64,000 nt of DNA from Eudromia elegans (taxonomy: Eukaryota; Chordata; Aves; Tinamiformes; Tinamidae), in contig PTEX01000196.1 of NCBI GenBank assembly GCA_003342815.1, positions 70,533 to 134,532 on the forward strand, given 5' to 3'. The position numbers were made by a program, and so were the translations under genes. The first letter of the stretch is position 1. Every line of letters begins with the position of its first letter. The notes beneath the pieces were generated by a model. That model was not told the origin of the DNA, did not search any database, and saw nothing but the letters and a program-made list of their open reading frames with translations. Of this stretch, positions 37,046-48,100 are shown piece by piece.

Positions 37046-37860
37046 TTTCCTAATCAGGTTGTCTAGTTTTGTGCAAATTAGCACTTCTGGGACCTGGTTT
37101 GTATTCTGCTTGTCTAGAGCTTGTTATGTTGCTCTCAGTAAACATTTGGATGTTACTGCCTTCGATATATTCACCTTTCTGCCCATTCCCATAATGTAAC
37201 ATGGAGTACTGCAGAAAGCAGATCTAGGCTTTGAAGCCCAGCCTGAAGCTGACCCCGAAGAAGTGAATTTGCAAATGATTAAGCAGTGTATTGCCTAAAT
37301 CAGCCGAGAGGAAATGCCTAGGGGTAGGATGGGCTGTAAATCTTGCCTCTGTATCTATTCCTGCTTAGGAAACTCAACTGTGAGCCTGTTTCTGGATCTT
37401 CGGCAGCTGAGGAGATGCTACAACAAAACAAAATCTATCCAAATTAACAACAAAATCTATCCAAACAATCTCATTTTCCAGCAGTTTTCCTCAGCAGTCT
37501 GAAAGATTGAATGGCTGATACAGTGGAGGCTCACAGCATGTTTTACCTGATTTGTTGGGTCTTTTCATGTAAAAATGTGTGTAGTTCAAGATTCTGACAA
37601 GTACTGGACTACTTTTAAGTATGTTTTTAGGCCATTTGTTTTTATCTGTGAGCACAAGTTGAACCCTGTAGTATGAATAACTCGGCAACTGTGTTTAATG
37701 AGAGGTCATGTTGGTATGGCAACTGCTCCCTTACTCTGTGCCTGCCTTAAGAGGGGATGGATGATCAGATCATTTCCTTTGTCCGTAGCAATGCGCATCC
37801 ACCCCCCAGGAGCGGCCCCAGCCATCAAGCTGATGGCACTACCCTGCCCAGGCCTCTCCA

Positions 37861-37915
37861 GGCCTGTTAATTAAACCCCGCTTGGCTTTGGCGTGTATTT
37901 AATTATTTACACAGG
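37861..37915. promoter_or_regulatory. Homeodomain/forkhead-like motif cluster upstream of the island
   Basis: TTAATTAA (37867-37874) is a palindromic homeodomain-type site. TATTTAC (37904-37910) is the reverse of the forkhead core GTAAATA, overlapped by TTTAATTATT. The cluster sits about 300-400 bp upstream of the CpG-rich core in otherwise GC-rich DNA. Motif-based inference only. Confidence 0.35.
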
Positions 37916-38424
37916 AATGAGCCTCGGGTTGTGCTCGTCCCAGCTGACTTACAAGGAACTTTGGGGACTGAGTTCTTCTTGGCCACATAGAGGGCACCGA
38001 CCCCCCTTTCTTGTGTTGGGGGGAGGGAGGCGATGAGAGCTTGACTTGCTGCAGTGTTGGAGGTGGGATGTGGGTGCTCCCTCTCCCTCCCTGCTTGCTC
38101 TCGGGTGGCTTTCACACGAGCTTTTACCCATTACGCATGTTCCCGGTCTCCCCAACGGCAGGAGCCGAGCTGGAGCTCCAGGGCTTGCTCTAGGGGCGGC
38201 CTGGGCCTCCTTGATGCTTTCCTGCCCCAGCTGGGCACCTCAGCACCAAACTGATCTGATTCTTCTCCGTCTATCCGGATCAGACGCCGCGCAGCCCAAT
38301 CCTGGGCCCTCCCCCGGCCTCCTCCTGCGTGAGGGGCCCGGCGCGGGGTAGACCGCCGGCGGCGGCGGAGGGAACTGCTGCTGGCAGCAGGGCGGGGAGG
38401 AGAGGCGAAGGGAAGTGAAAGGAA

Positions 38425-38447
38425 GGGGAGGGCCGGGCCCGGCCGGG
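38425..38447 (+). other. Predicted G-quadruplex tract in the promoter
   Basis: Four G-runs of at least three (38425-38428, 38430-38432, 38435-38437, 38445-38447) with loops of 1, 2 and 7 bases satisfy the usual G3+N1-7 rule. It overlaps GGCCGGGCC palindromes that could instead pair with themselves. Confidence 0.6.
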
Positions 38448-38449
38448 CC

Positions 38450-38600
38450 GCTCTCCTCCCTCCTTCCCCCTTCCCTCCCTCCTGCTCGGCTGGCGGCTCC
38501 CCGCGCGCCGGCGCCGCGCACACGGCAGCGGGCTGGAACTGTCACCGCCTCCAGGCGCGCTCTGCGTGCGGATCGCGGCGGCTCCGCGCTCGCGCGAAGG
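38450..38600 (+). other. Candidate noncoding first exon of an unidentified plus-strand gene
   Basis: The exon end is set by the donor CGAAGG|GTAAGG (GT at 38601-38602), a good match to the AG|GTRAGT consensus. The 5' edge is not determinable from sequence; 38450 marks only the end of the G-rich tract. No ATG occurs between about 38330 and 38600, so if spliced here the exon is entirely 5' untranslated and the start codon lies in a later exon, probably beyond the window. The first downstream ATG (38693) has a poor context and opens a 95-codon frame without recognisable domains inside the presumed intron. The gene is not identified. Confidence 0.5.
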
Positions 38601-39432
38601 GTAAGGAGGGCGCCGAGAGCGCCGTGTAGGGCGCTGGAGCGCGGGGGTGCCGCTCGGCTTGCTCTTTAAAGCGTTTTATCACTGTTAGTCTCATGGTGCT
38701 GTTTGGGGCTGTCGGTGTCCCGGCGTGGAGCAGCTGCCGCCTTTGGGTCCTGCCGCAGGTCCCGAGCAGAGTGGTGGTGGCTGCACGAGGGCCGGCTCCG
38801 GTCCTGTGGGAAAATTCTGGATGCTGCTGGAGCTCGCGTGCGTTTATGGATGTGCCAGACTGGATGGTGTTGAAGGGCGAGCGTGGCCGTGAGCGAGCGA
38901 AGGTCGCTGTGCTGAGCGACAGGCAGAGCGAGCTGGAGCTGGCGAGACTCCTGCGGCTCGGAAGCTGTGGGATAAAGTAGTAAAATAAGTTGCTGTTTGA
39001 AACTGTAAAGTAAATTAGGTATGGGAAGCTTTTTCTTTTTCTATAGCTAAAAGGGTTTTTTGTTGCTGTTTCTTGAAATTAACTTGATTGTTTTGCATAA
39101 CTAATGTTTATTGGAAACCTTGATTAATCATTTAAATCGTGGAGGTGCAGGTTTCCAAGAGTCGGTACTGCATTGCTGGGAGGTTTTCCCAGGTTAAACT
39201 GAAACTTTCCTGTTCTTACTATGTGTGGAGGTGCCACCAGGAGCAGCTGTTTAAGCAGGTAATGGCACTGGTGGTTCAGCTGGTGTTAACTTGCAGTTTC
39301 TGCCTTAGTGCAAAGATATGTGCCCACCTGCTGCTGTGTTATTGTGGGATGCTGTTACTGCACTGTCTCCTCTGGCTTGTTCTTGGTTTTATTTTCTAGT
39401 CGGGTAGAGGGTAGTTGTAGCAGGGGGGAAGT

Positions 39433-39444
39433 TCCATCTGGTGG
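39433..39444 (-). promoter_or_regulatory. CTCF-like motif, reverse orientation
   Basis: The minus strand reads CCACCAGATGGA, 11 of 12 positions of the CCASYAGRKGGC core, 0.8 kb downstream of the CpG island. It faces the two plus-strand motifs at 15591 and 23564. Motif evidence only. Confidence 0.3.
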
Positions 39445-40400
39445 GTTGTTGCTCTGGCTGTGTTGCTGGAGGGACCACAGGACCATCTTTTGACAAGCAA
39501 TCTCTTTGATCACTTGTTTCATGGATAGAAGTAGAGAGAACATCACTTTGAGAGTTTGGGTAATACGGGAGATTAGAGGAGTACCGCCATTTTCTTCAGG
39601 TGGGAGATGGAGATGATGGCTGATGGAAAGATTCTTCATCTCTTCTGTGCCCAACTTTCCTTCTCTGAAGATGGCCTCACTGATGGAGAATAAGGCAGCA
39701 GTCTGACAGAGACTGAGCTTATATAAGGTAGAACATCAGTATAATTACTTGTGTGTTTCCTAAACATACTCTCAAGGAAAAAAAAGACATAAGCAAAACA
39801 ATAACAGAGATGGTAACCAAAATAATCAACTCTCCTAAAACTGCAGAGCAGGTGTAATGAAGGAAAAACAAAGCCAGTCAAGCATTTGCAATATAAGTAA
39901 ATTAATCTGGAAGTCGATAAACATGATAAAGGAAATGCAGTGATTGGTAGGCATTTAGTTGTAGGGTCTGGTGTTCTGCTTTGGCCTACTAGAACATTTC
40001 TAGAGGAGTTTTTCTGGCTGTTGGTTGCAAAGTGAAGTTCTTATTTGCTCACATGCTGTGAGAATCTCTTAATCCCCATCAACACACTTGATGTGTGGGA
40101 GTAATCCAAACTGAGTATGGGCCACTATGTACCATGGCGCTTGGTGTTGAGTTGGGTTAAGACTGCAGATACAGGTGTACATACTATAGGGAATACATAA
40201 TTACTGCTTTAGCAATGGGTGCTGAAGGTGCCTCACGCATCTGCTTTGCAAAGCTAGACAGAAATTTATGGTATTGTGTTTTGGGGAAAAGAAGTACTGG
40301 AAGTTCTGGCACGTTGCTGTTTTTCTATGATCTTGTAATGTGAAAAGGGCCGTATGTTTTGTGCAACTGTGTTTGCTCTAAGTACATTTTGGCCTTTAAG

Positions 40401-40457
40401 TGTAACCTAGTTTGGCTAGTTTGTAACCTCGTGTGGCTAGTTTGATACCTAATTTTG
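40401..40457. repeat. 21-bp unit repeated two and a half times
   Basis: TGTAACCTAGTTTGGCTAGT at 40401, a near copy from 40422 and a decayed third from 40443. Confidence 0.85.
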
Positions 40458-43400
40458 AGGCAGAGTTTTTTATCCAAAAAACTCTCCCAGTTGGGAGGTT
40501 GCAGTGGAAGTGTTCAGCTGTTAAGTAAGGTACTTATCTACCTCGCACTGATGGCTTAGGAATTAGTGAGTTGCTGGAGTGAAGTGGCACCATGGAGAAA
40601 ATCCTGTTGCTTACCTGTCAGAAGCATCTAATATTTTTAAAGTGGAGATGTATCAAGTGACCACGCCTCACCGGCGGCAAGGAAGCTTAGAAAGAAGGAC
40701 CTTTGCAGGTCAAGGTGCCTTCTGCTCTGATTTCCAGACTAGATGGCTCAAATATAGAGTTTGAAGTTACTCAGAAGGTACCAAATACAAGTGACAGCTT
40801 TCATGTATCTATTACACCTAATCTCTTTCTGAAGAATCTGTTCTTGGAGAAACTTGGCTGGTGGAAACTCTCTAGCCTCCCTCCGCTGTGGCCATCTAGG
40901 GAGGTGTGGGAGGTGGGATCTCACAATTTGGGATTTGTTGCTTTTTTTGGTTTTTTTTTGTTTTTTTTTTTTTTCTTTGGCCTCAGTGCCTTTGTGGCTG
41001 GAAGGCCAGAAGAGGTGCCTGGAGAAGCTCTCTGAGGGTCAGTTTTGTGCTCAGAAATTATTTCCTATGGTGTGTACCTCTGTGAGGGTGGGGATTTGAG
41101 TGCAAGTATTTGCAGGTGTTTAGCAGTAAAATTTTTTAGTGGTGGTGGTGGGGAATCAAGCATCCTGGAAATGTCAAGGCTGTTTTATTTTAGCAGACTG
41201 GTGTTCCCAAAGTGGGGCCTCAGTTGATGAATGAAAACAGTTTCAGAAAAGCATCCTGGAAGATATTTCACACCTGGATCAGAGCAGTTTGCTTCCCTGC
41301 TCATTGTAAAACGCATAGCAACCTGACAAGAGTGTGCTTCAGAGTATTCATTTTAACTTTTAATCCTTTAGTGCAATGCCAGGAATGGCAGAGTAAACAT
41401 AATGAGTTGTATCTGATAAATGAGAGCCAGGAGGTTGGGTTAAGTTTAAACTATCTTTTATGGCAATGTGGGAGAGTCCACAGTGATAATGGTGGCGCAC
41501 ATTATGCTTGTAAGGTTTTCTTTTCTTTTTTTCTTTTTCTTCCGTACTTGATATGGTAATAACTCCTGTGTTCATATGTTTCACAATGCAATTCTGCTTT
41601 TAAGGTTCCTAAATTTTTGCATAGTTTAAAATATAACTGGACTTACACACTCAAGACTTCTTAAGTTCAGGGAGAGGGGCAGAGCTGTTCCGGCCTTGAT
41701 GTATTAAGGCAGAATTTCCATGGCCTGCAGGGTCTATTGTAGTGATCTGTCACTGATATGAAATTAGCATTGCCTTGCATAACAGGGACCAGGCTTTCAC
41801 CATTTTTTTTTCTTTTCTCTGCTGTTCTCCTATCTGATCACCCTGCAGGTACAGACCTGTGTGATAACAAAAATGAGATAATGAATTGCTGGAGGCATGA
41901 GGTGACAGATTGATTTGCAGTAATCTAATGGACAGGTGTGTTGATGCAGCCAGCTTGGAGTCCACCTCCCCTGGAAGAGATCTGAGGAAACTAAGCGTCC
42001 TTGGAGATAGAGGAAGGGAACGTGCTCTTATGCCTTTGTAGTTCCTTAAGCTGCATGGAGTTCCTTAAGTATTCTCTTTTAGCTCAGAGAACAGCAGAAA
42101 GAGGATGTCTAATCCGTTTAGGAATGTATTTCTTTGTGATTTTGAGGAATGAGAAAGAGAATGGTGGTGTTTAGAGAGCAGTCTTTTGGGTTTACATATT
42201 CAGGAGGTGCTTGCTCTACAGCTTTGCTTTTTTATTTAACTATCATTCCTGCATGTATTTACTGAAAGACAAAGGCAATGGTGGTATCTTTTATGCCTTA
42301 ACCACAGAAACAAACAAACAGAAAAATTCAGAGATGAGAGCATCTGTGTTTTCTACCTAGCTAGTTAAAAACTGTATGCTAATGGAAAGAGTGAGAAAAA
42401 AAGTGATCATGACAAACTAAACAGCCTACAGGCTTATGTTTTTTATTTTCAGTTAAAATACTATTTTTTTCTTCAAGGAGGATAATGTTAGTTTGGTAAG
42501 CTGTAGAACTTAGAACTTCAACTTGAAAAGTCTTCATATGTAATGATGTATATATATGTGTGTATATACAAATATATAATCCTATATAAAATAATGCTAT
42601 ATTCAATCTGCCAATGCCTATTCTTGTCCCGCGCCTCCTGTGTTTCACCCTACCTATCCTTTTTCAGCAGGTCATAATAATGAAATCCATTGAAGAAGAT
42701 AATATATTTCAAAAAAGGAATGTTATAGAATTTGACTAGAAGAATTTACTCTTGGGTAATATTGTCCTGTTAGAAATGAAGGTATCTGTAGAGAAGTTAG
42801 CAGTGTTTCTTTGAATCAGTAGTAATAATAATAAATAGAGGAAGTGTAATCTTGGATTAAAAAAAGTCACTTTTTTAAGGTTGTCAAATCAGGGCACTTT
42901 TCTGCATTTTGCAGTTTAAATTGTTGATTAGTAGTGTTTTTTTAGGTGGTGTCAGTGTTTCTTTAGCAACTTGAGACTGGAAGAATTTAAGTAGTTTTGC
43001 AGCTTTTAGTATCAATGCATTAGTATTGACTTTCTCTTGTATGGACAGTAAATTTAAAATGAAGACATTTGCAGAAGATCCAACAACTGTGACTGACAAA
43101 GTGAAGAGTGTTTGCTCACAAATGTTATTCACAAAAAGACCTGCTCTATTATGTACCTCTTTTTAAATACAGTGTTGCTAGCTTTTAGTCAGCAGAAACT
43201 GTGAATTGAGCCAGGTATTGTTATCTGATTCTAATAGGCACCATGCTAATTACAGTGGGAGACTTTAACAAGAAAATGCTATTTATTACAGTAGAAGACG
43301 TTCAGTGCTTGCAGGTATAATAATGCAACTTACTTGCCCATATTCACCTACATAGTCTATGATTATTTGGACTTGCTAGTCTGTGCACACTCACTTGGAA

Positions 43401-44949
43401 GATATTAACTGGTCCTTATGACAGTATTAGAGATGTACAGCTCAGTGCTGTACTCAGTTATCCACAAAGATTTTTTTCCCCTTGCATCTTACAGGTTTTC
43501 AGTGTCTGTGAAAACACCTTGAAATTCAGCAAAATTATTGAACCTGCGGTACTCTCTGTGTGGGGTCACCAGTGGTAGGAACTGCTGCGTGTTTAACAGT
43601 TTTAACAGTATCCATGGCATAAGGCTATCTGAAGGCTAGCTGATGGCTATCTGAGGCCATTTCAACAATCAGATTCTTCTACACAAATTTCTGCATCAAG
43701 TGCCATAATTTCTGTTTGGGCCATAAACAATCTCTTAGAAAAATGCCTGCTCTACTAGTGTGTATTTCAGCAGCATCACCTGGACACTTGAAACCATGCA
43801 TACTCACGGAGGAAGCATGTATGCTTATGCAAACTGAATTACGATTTGGAATTAGTGCAGCTTTGTTTCATGGAAAGTGATAAACAGAAGCCTGCTTTTT
43901 TTTAATGTTAAACATTTACACAACTGAATTGTCATTGCTGGAGGAAGCCTTGGGAGGAAGTCTTGGGAAAATAGTTATCTGTGTAATACGATTCCCATTT
44001 TGAAATCTGTATTGTGAAAGAATCAAATGATATCAAGCAAGCACCTTCTGGGATAGAGTGAGTAAGATATTCTCTTTCTTACCCTTTCACCAGTGCATAC
44101 TGTGCCTGGCCAGTCTGCTCTGGCTGAGAGGCTTGAGTATCTTCCTGGAGAAATCCATCCCCGTGAAAACACTGCTGTGATCTAATGCTAGGGGTCTTCC
44201 ATTTCTCCTTGTCCCTCCGAGACTTGTCACCTAAGGTTACAAGGTCCACCCCAAAGTTATAAGACTTACCATCTAGCTCAGCAACTTTCTTATTCTTTTG
44301 GGACCTACAGTCTCCTGTTAACACATACAGCAGCTTCCAGGACATTGAGAATAGAGTGCTATAGATTGGGGCAAAAAGAAAGAAATTCTGCCGTTGGCCT
44401 GAAGAGAAGCAGAGCTGTCATGACATCTGACCTGAGATGGGCCAGACCACACAGAAAGATGGAAAGAGAGGCTTGAGGGTAGTAATGCAGATGCTGAGAT
44501 TGTGGTGCCTGATTACTTCTGCTTTTGAGCTTGATTTTGGTCTGGAGTTGTGTGCAGTTATGCTGCTGCTGTTGTATCCGCCATCCCCATCATCCATCCA
44601 TATCATCAAATCAAAAAGCATCAACATAAGTCATGCTCTCATTTGGCATTGGCAAGGCTATAGCCTTGCCTCTGACTGGTTTTGTTTGTTAGTTTATTTA
44701 AAATAGTATTCTGTGGATTGTTTGCAATTAGAAAAAATCATCAGATGGGAAGCAGGTTTTGAAGATAAGTGCTATGTTTAGACTACCACTGACATAAGAT
44801 AGGGAGGATGGCATTAGGTTTGTGTATTTGCCATTTTGCTCATTGTCATCATCTGCTTGTTTTAAGTATTTTTTTGTTCCCTGTCCTGTCTGCTCCATAT
44901 GTGTTTTGCATTAAACTGGTTGGTAAGCTCTTCAAGAAAGAACTGCTCT

Positions 44950-45170
44950 CAGCATGTGGCTCTTAGCAGAGTAGGACACACATCTGATTGGGCCTCTTAG
45001 TTGTTGACCTAACTGGCCAAAATCCACCTGTGCCAGGCTCTGATATACCCAGCAAAGCAGCAAAGGAGACCAGGACCTCAAACCTGGGTCTTGCGTGCCA
45101 CAGGAGAGCATCCTGACCTGGGGACCACACAGTCTTCCCTTTCTACTTCTACCCAGCCCTGAGCTCATGG
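44950..45170 (-). mobile_element. Probable tRNA-derived SINE remnant
   Basis: On the minus strand, CTGTGTGGTCCCCAGGTCAG (box-A-like region) is followed by GATGCTCTCCTGTGGCACGC and then ACCCAGGTTTGAGGTCC (box-B-like, at 45084-45074), in the order and spacing of a tRNA-type polymerase III promoter. This is the layout of old tetrapod SINEs with a tRNA head, which often continue into a CTGGGT...GCC body as here (TGCTGGGTATATCAGAGCCT). Both boxes carry substitutions, so it is a decayed copy and not a tRNA gene. The exact family (MIR-like, CORE-type or AmnSINE-like) cannot be settled by eye, and its edges are approximate. Confidence 0.5.
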
Positions 45171-48100
45171 AGATAATTCTCTAGCTCTCTTCTGGAGCAG
45201 TCTTCTGACTTATAATACCTTGCTCTCACTCTTGTTTATTTTGTTTTGTTTTAGAGGTGTTGGACATCGTGCCGCATCCCTCAAACTATGCGCACTGCTA
45301 GTGGAAAGGGAGATGTGGTCTGTGTTTCGTAAACTTATATGAGGTTTTCCTTAAATAGAAATGAATTGGTCATGGAAATACAACTCATGTGTGCACCTGA
45401 CCTTGGTTTTGGTTAGCTTCAGTAATTCGTAGATGATAGTGGCTTGTTATAGGACGTTTCCCTAGTAGTCAGACTCCTGAAAATAGTAACTGTGAGTGGA
45501 GAGACTGTCCTTGTGGGTAATGTGTGCTTGTACATCTGGGAACATGTGATTTCCTGAACATTTGTACATGTGTGCTTGGTTTTGTTTCCTTAATATATCT
45601 CTGGCTTCTTAATATACCTCGAATGTATTTTTTTTCGAATTGTTGATGTTGTACTTTTGCCAGGTTTAGGGCAATTTGCCTATGTATGTAAAGACAGCTC
45701 AGCTGTGTAGATTTCAGTAACAATGTGTTCCCTTTTGGTTTGATGAAGGAGGTGTTATCTGATTTATTTATATATTTTTAATTCACAAGCATCCTGTTGC
45801 TGTGGTTAAGAAGCAAGGTCTGGGAACCTGACTAGTTTAACAGTTAAATTCATTGTTGTTGTTTTTAATACTTAATCAATTAGTGTTGGAAAAACCTCAG
45901 TACACGCTTCCTTATGAATACAAGGTTCTTGGTACACACTTCCTTATGAATACAAGGTATTTGTTAATTAAAAACAAGCTTTTTTTTCTGAGATTTTCTT
46001 GCAGTCCTCACTTATTCTTGAAGGAATCACCAGTTCTTGTTTTGAGTTCATATGGATTTGATTTGGGAGATCAAAAATCAATTTAGGACCTATTGCAGCC
46101 TTTGGGAAATCAGCTGCTGTTTACAGTGACAATTTCAACAGATTTGGGTGCTTAAGACTAAACTCTCTGGGAGCATAGATTTTTAAATAGGAAACTGACC
46201 TCTAAGCAGTAGGTTTTTAAATGGGTAGATGCAGTCAAAACAGTGTTACTGTTACTAGACAGTTATCTCTTAAAACTCTTTTTTGCTTACTCTTATTTAG
46301 CCAAATACTGGACTTTTTTGAGCTCTAAGTTTATAAGCATCTGTAAGGATCTGCTGTTCTGTCATAACTGCTGCTGCTGTTGGATAGTCCTTTGTGGAAA
46401 GGAAAATGATGTTTTTCCAAATTCAGCAATAGACCTATTTTATTTAGAAATATCTCTTCCATACATAAGTAAAATTTGATGAGTAAACATTTACAAATCC
46501 TTGTACGTGTTCTTTACATATTGTGACCGTTGAAGGAAATGCATCACTCTTAATAAAACTCCGCAGTTGCTTTTGAAAGAGTTTTGTGCTTATTGTAACC
46601 TTGCATGGCTTGAATCCAGATGTTCTCTATTATTTTGCGAGCTTTTCATGTTCTATAGTATGTTTAGGGATGCTGATGGTCCTTTACCACGTTCTCTCTG
46701 TCTCATATACCAGGTGTGCTGAAAAAGCTCTGGAGCCATCCTGCCACTTCTGTCTATCTGCTGTGCGGAAGCTTGCTTACATGTGTGGGCTTAGATTTGT
46801 CTGTCTAGGTTACATGGGAATTTCAAGGTGCTTGATGAGGAGGGAGGAGAAAAATAGGTTTAATTCTATTTGGAAGCTTTTTTTTTTTTTCTTGCATAGT
46901 TTATGCATTTGAGGCTTAAGCAGTTTGAGAATATAATCTTTCCCTGTAGCTCTTGTGCTGCTTCATGGGATGGCATCACTGGTGGACTTGTGGTATCTTT
47001 TTATCTTTTTTAATCACCGAATTCTGTCTAGATGGATGTTTCCTGAAGCACAGTGGTTCCCAGTCTTGAGTTATTGGGAGGTACCTCCTGGGATTTGTAT
47101 TCTTAGGTTGACAGTGAGTCTCAGGAGGAAGCTAGCAAGGAACCAGTCAGAACTCCATCCTCCATGAAGCGCCACAGGAGAGCTGCCAGAATCTTATGAC
47201 TTTAGCTGAAAGTATGCATCTGGCTAATGTCTGCCTTCTCTTCTGTAAAAAGATAATTTGAGAAAAAAAGATTTAAAAAAATGCAGCTTTTCACTTATTG
47301 TTTCTGCGCAGCTGAAATCTTCGCTGTTCTCTGTGTTAATGCATGTTGTTAGGCTAAATTTTATTTTGAAAAGCAGATGCTGGTCCTGACCTGAGGAGAG
47401 GATGGTCATTCCTTGTGTAGAGTAGAAGGGATAAGAAGCATAAATCAGCTGACCTGTCCTGGAGACCAGAGGCCAGGTCATAAGGAACCTCTTCTCAGGC
47501 TGTGCCCCTCAGCACACAACGCACTACTCAATGGTAAAAGAAATCTGCAGCTGTGTTCAGCAGTGACATCTGGAACCTGCAAGTACAGAACAGCAGCTCT
47601 GGGGAGAAAAAGAGCTGAAATGTTGGTTCATAATCTGGCTTCAGATAATAAGATTGCATGATTGAAGAAGCAAGTTGCTCAGTAGCACTTTATACAAATG
47701 CTTTTAGTGAAATCTTGTGTTTCATAGGACTGAAATGGAAGCAAAGCAGACTTTACTATTATATGGTGTCTGTATCACTAACCTTGCTGATGTCTTCATC
47801 AGTAACATGGCTTGAAACTTAAACTGTTATGTGCTATAAGATTGAAACGCGGCCTCCATGAGGTTAATTTTACTATCTGTAGTGAGGCAATAATAACTTT
47901 ACTAAGCCTTGAATTGTGTTTCTACACTCTCTTCTTCCACTCTGAGGCCTACAAACTTTGTTCACTTTCTAGGCATCCTGAGGCAGCTCCTTTCAGATAT
48001 TTCATGACAATGGATAAGCATCCATTGCATCCTCTTACAGTCTGCTTGTAGAAGAAGCACTGTCTGTTTTAATATTTAGCAGAGTAGTATATTTTCTATT

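Larger units (their letters stand above)
33186..38179. other. Unique DNA leading to the CpG island
   Basis: Mostly AT-rich without recognised genes or transposons. It includes a perfect 14-bp inverted repeat (37011-37045), a duplicated ACAAAATCTATCCAAA (37424 and 37449), and a motif cluster just upstream of the island. From about 37780 GC content rises. A minus-strand splice-donor-like GTAAGT (37952 to 37947) raises the possibility of a divergent noncoding transcript, but no more. Confidence 0.5.
38180..38660 (+). promoter_or_regulatory. CpG island, TATA-less promoter
   Basis: The only strongly GC- and CpG-rich segment of the window. It contains a CCAAT motif (AGCCCAATCC near 38293), a strong GC box (CAGGGCGGGGAGG near 38389), pyrimidine-rich CTCCCTCC repeats and a quadruplex-prone tract (38425-38447). 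No TATA box lies at a plausible distance. Orientation is taken as plus because a good splice donor follows at 38601 on that strand. Milder CpG richness continues to about 38960. CpG-island promoters of this kind typically serve broadly expressed or developmental genes; which gene cannot be told. Confidence 0.8.
38661..44949 (+). other. Presumed start of long first intron, no exon recognised
   Basis: Composition falls to AT-rich after about 38970. Contains a CTCF-like motif (39433-39444), a triplicated 21-bp unit (40401), a T-rich tract (about 40945-40977) and TA/TG dinucleotide stretches (about 42547-42594). Open frames up to 115 codons show no protein family that I recognise. Confidence 0.45.

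Noticed and set aside
37903-38115. Minus-strand frame with a GTAAGT donor-like site at 37952 to 37947, a possible divergent gene
   Set aside because: The exon-side bases (CTT) are a poor fit and no protein feature is seen. At most it would be a divergent noncoding transcript.
38131-38669. Several 80-130 codon frames on both strands of the CpG island
   Set aside because: GC-rich DNA lacks stop codons by composition. Residues are mostly Arg, Ala, Pro and Gly, and no ATG precedes the donor on the plus strand.
38693-38980. 95-codon ATG frame just after the donor
   Set aside because: Weak start context, no recognisable domain and location in the presumed intron; the mild CpG richness explains the open frame.
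47044-47110. CAGTGGTTCCCAGTCTTGAG resembling a hAT DNA-transposon end
   Set aside because: No matching inverted end, no 8-bp target duplication and no transposase remnant were found.
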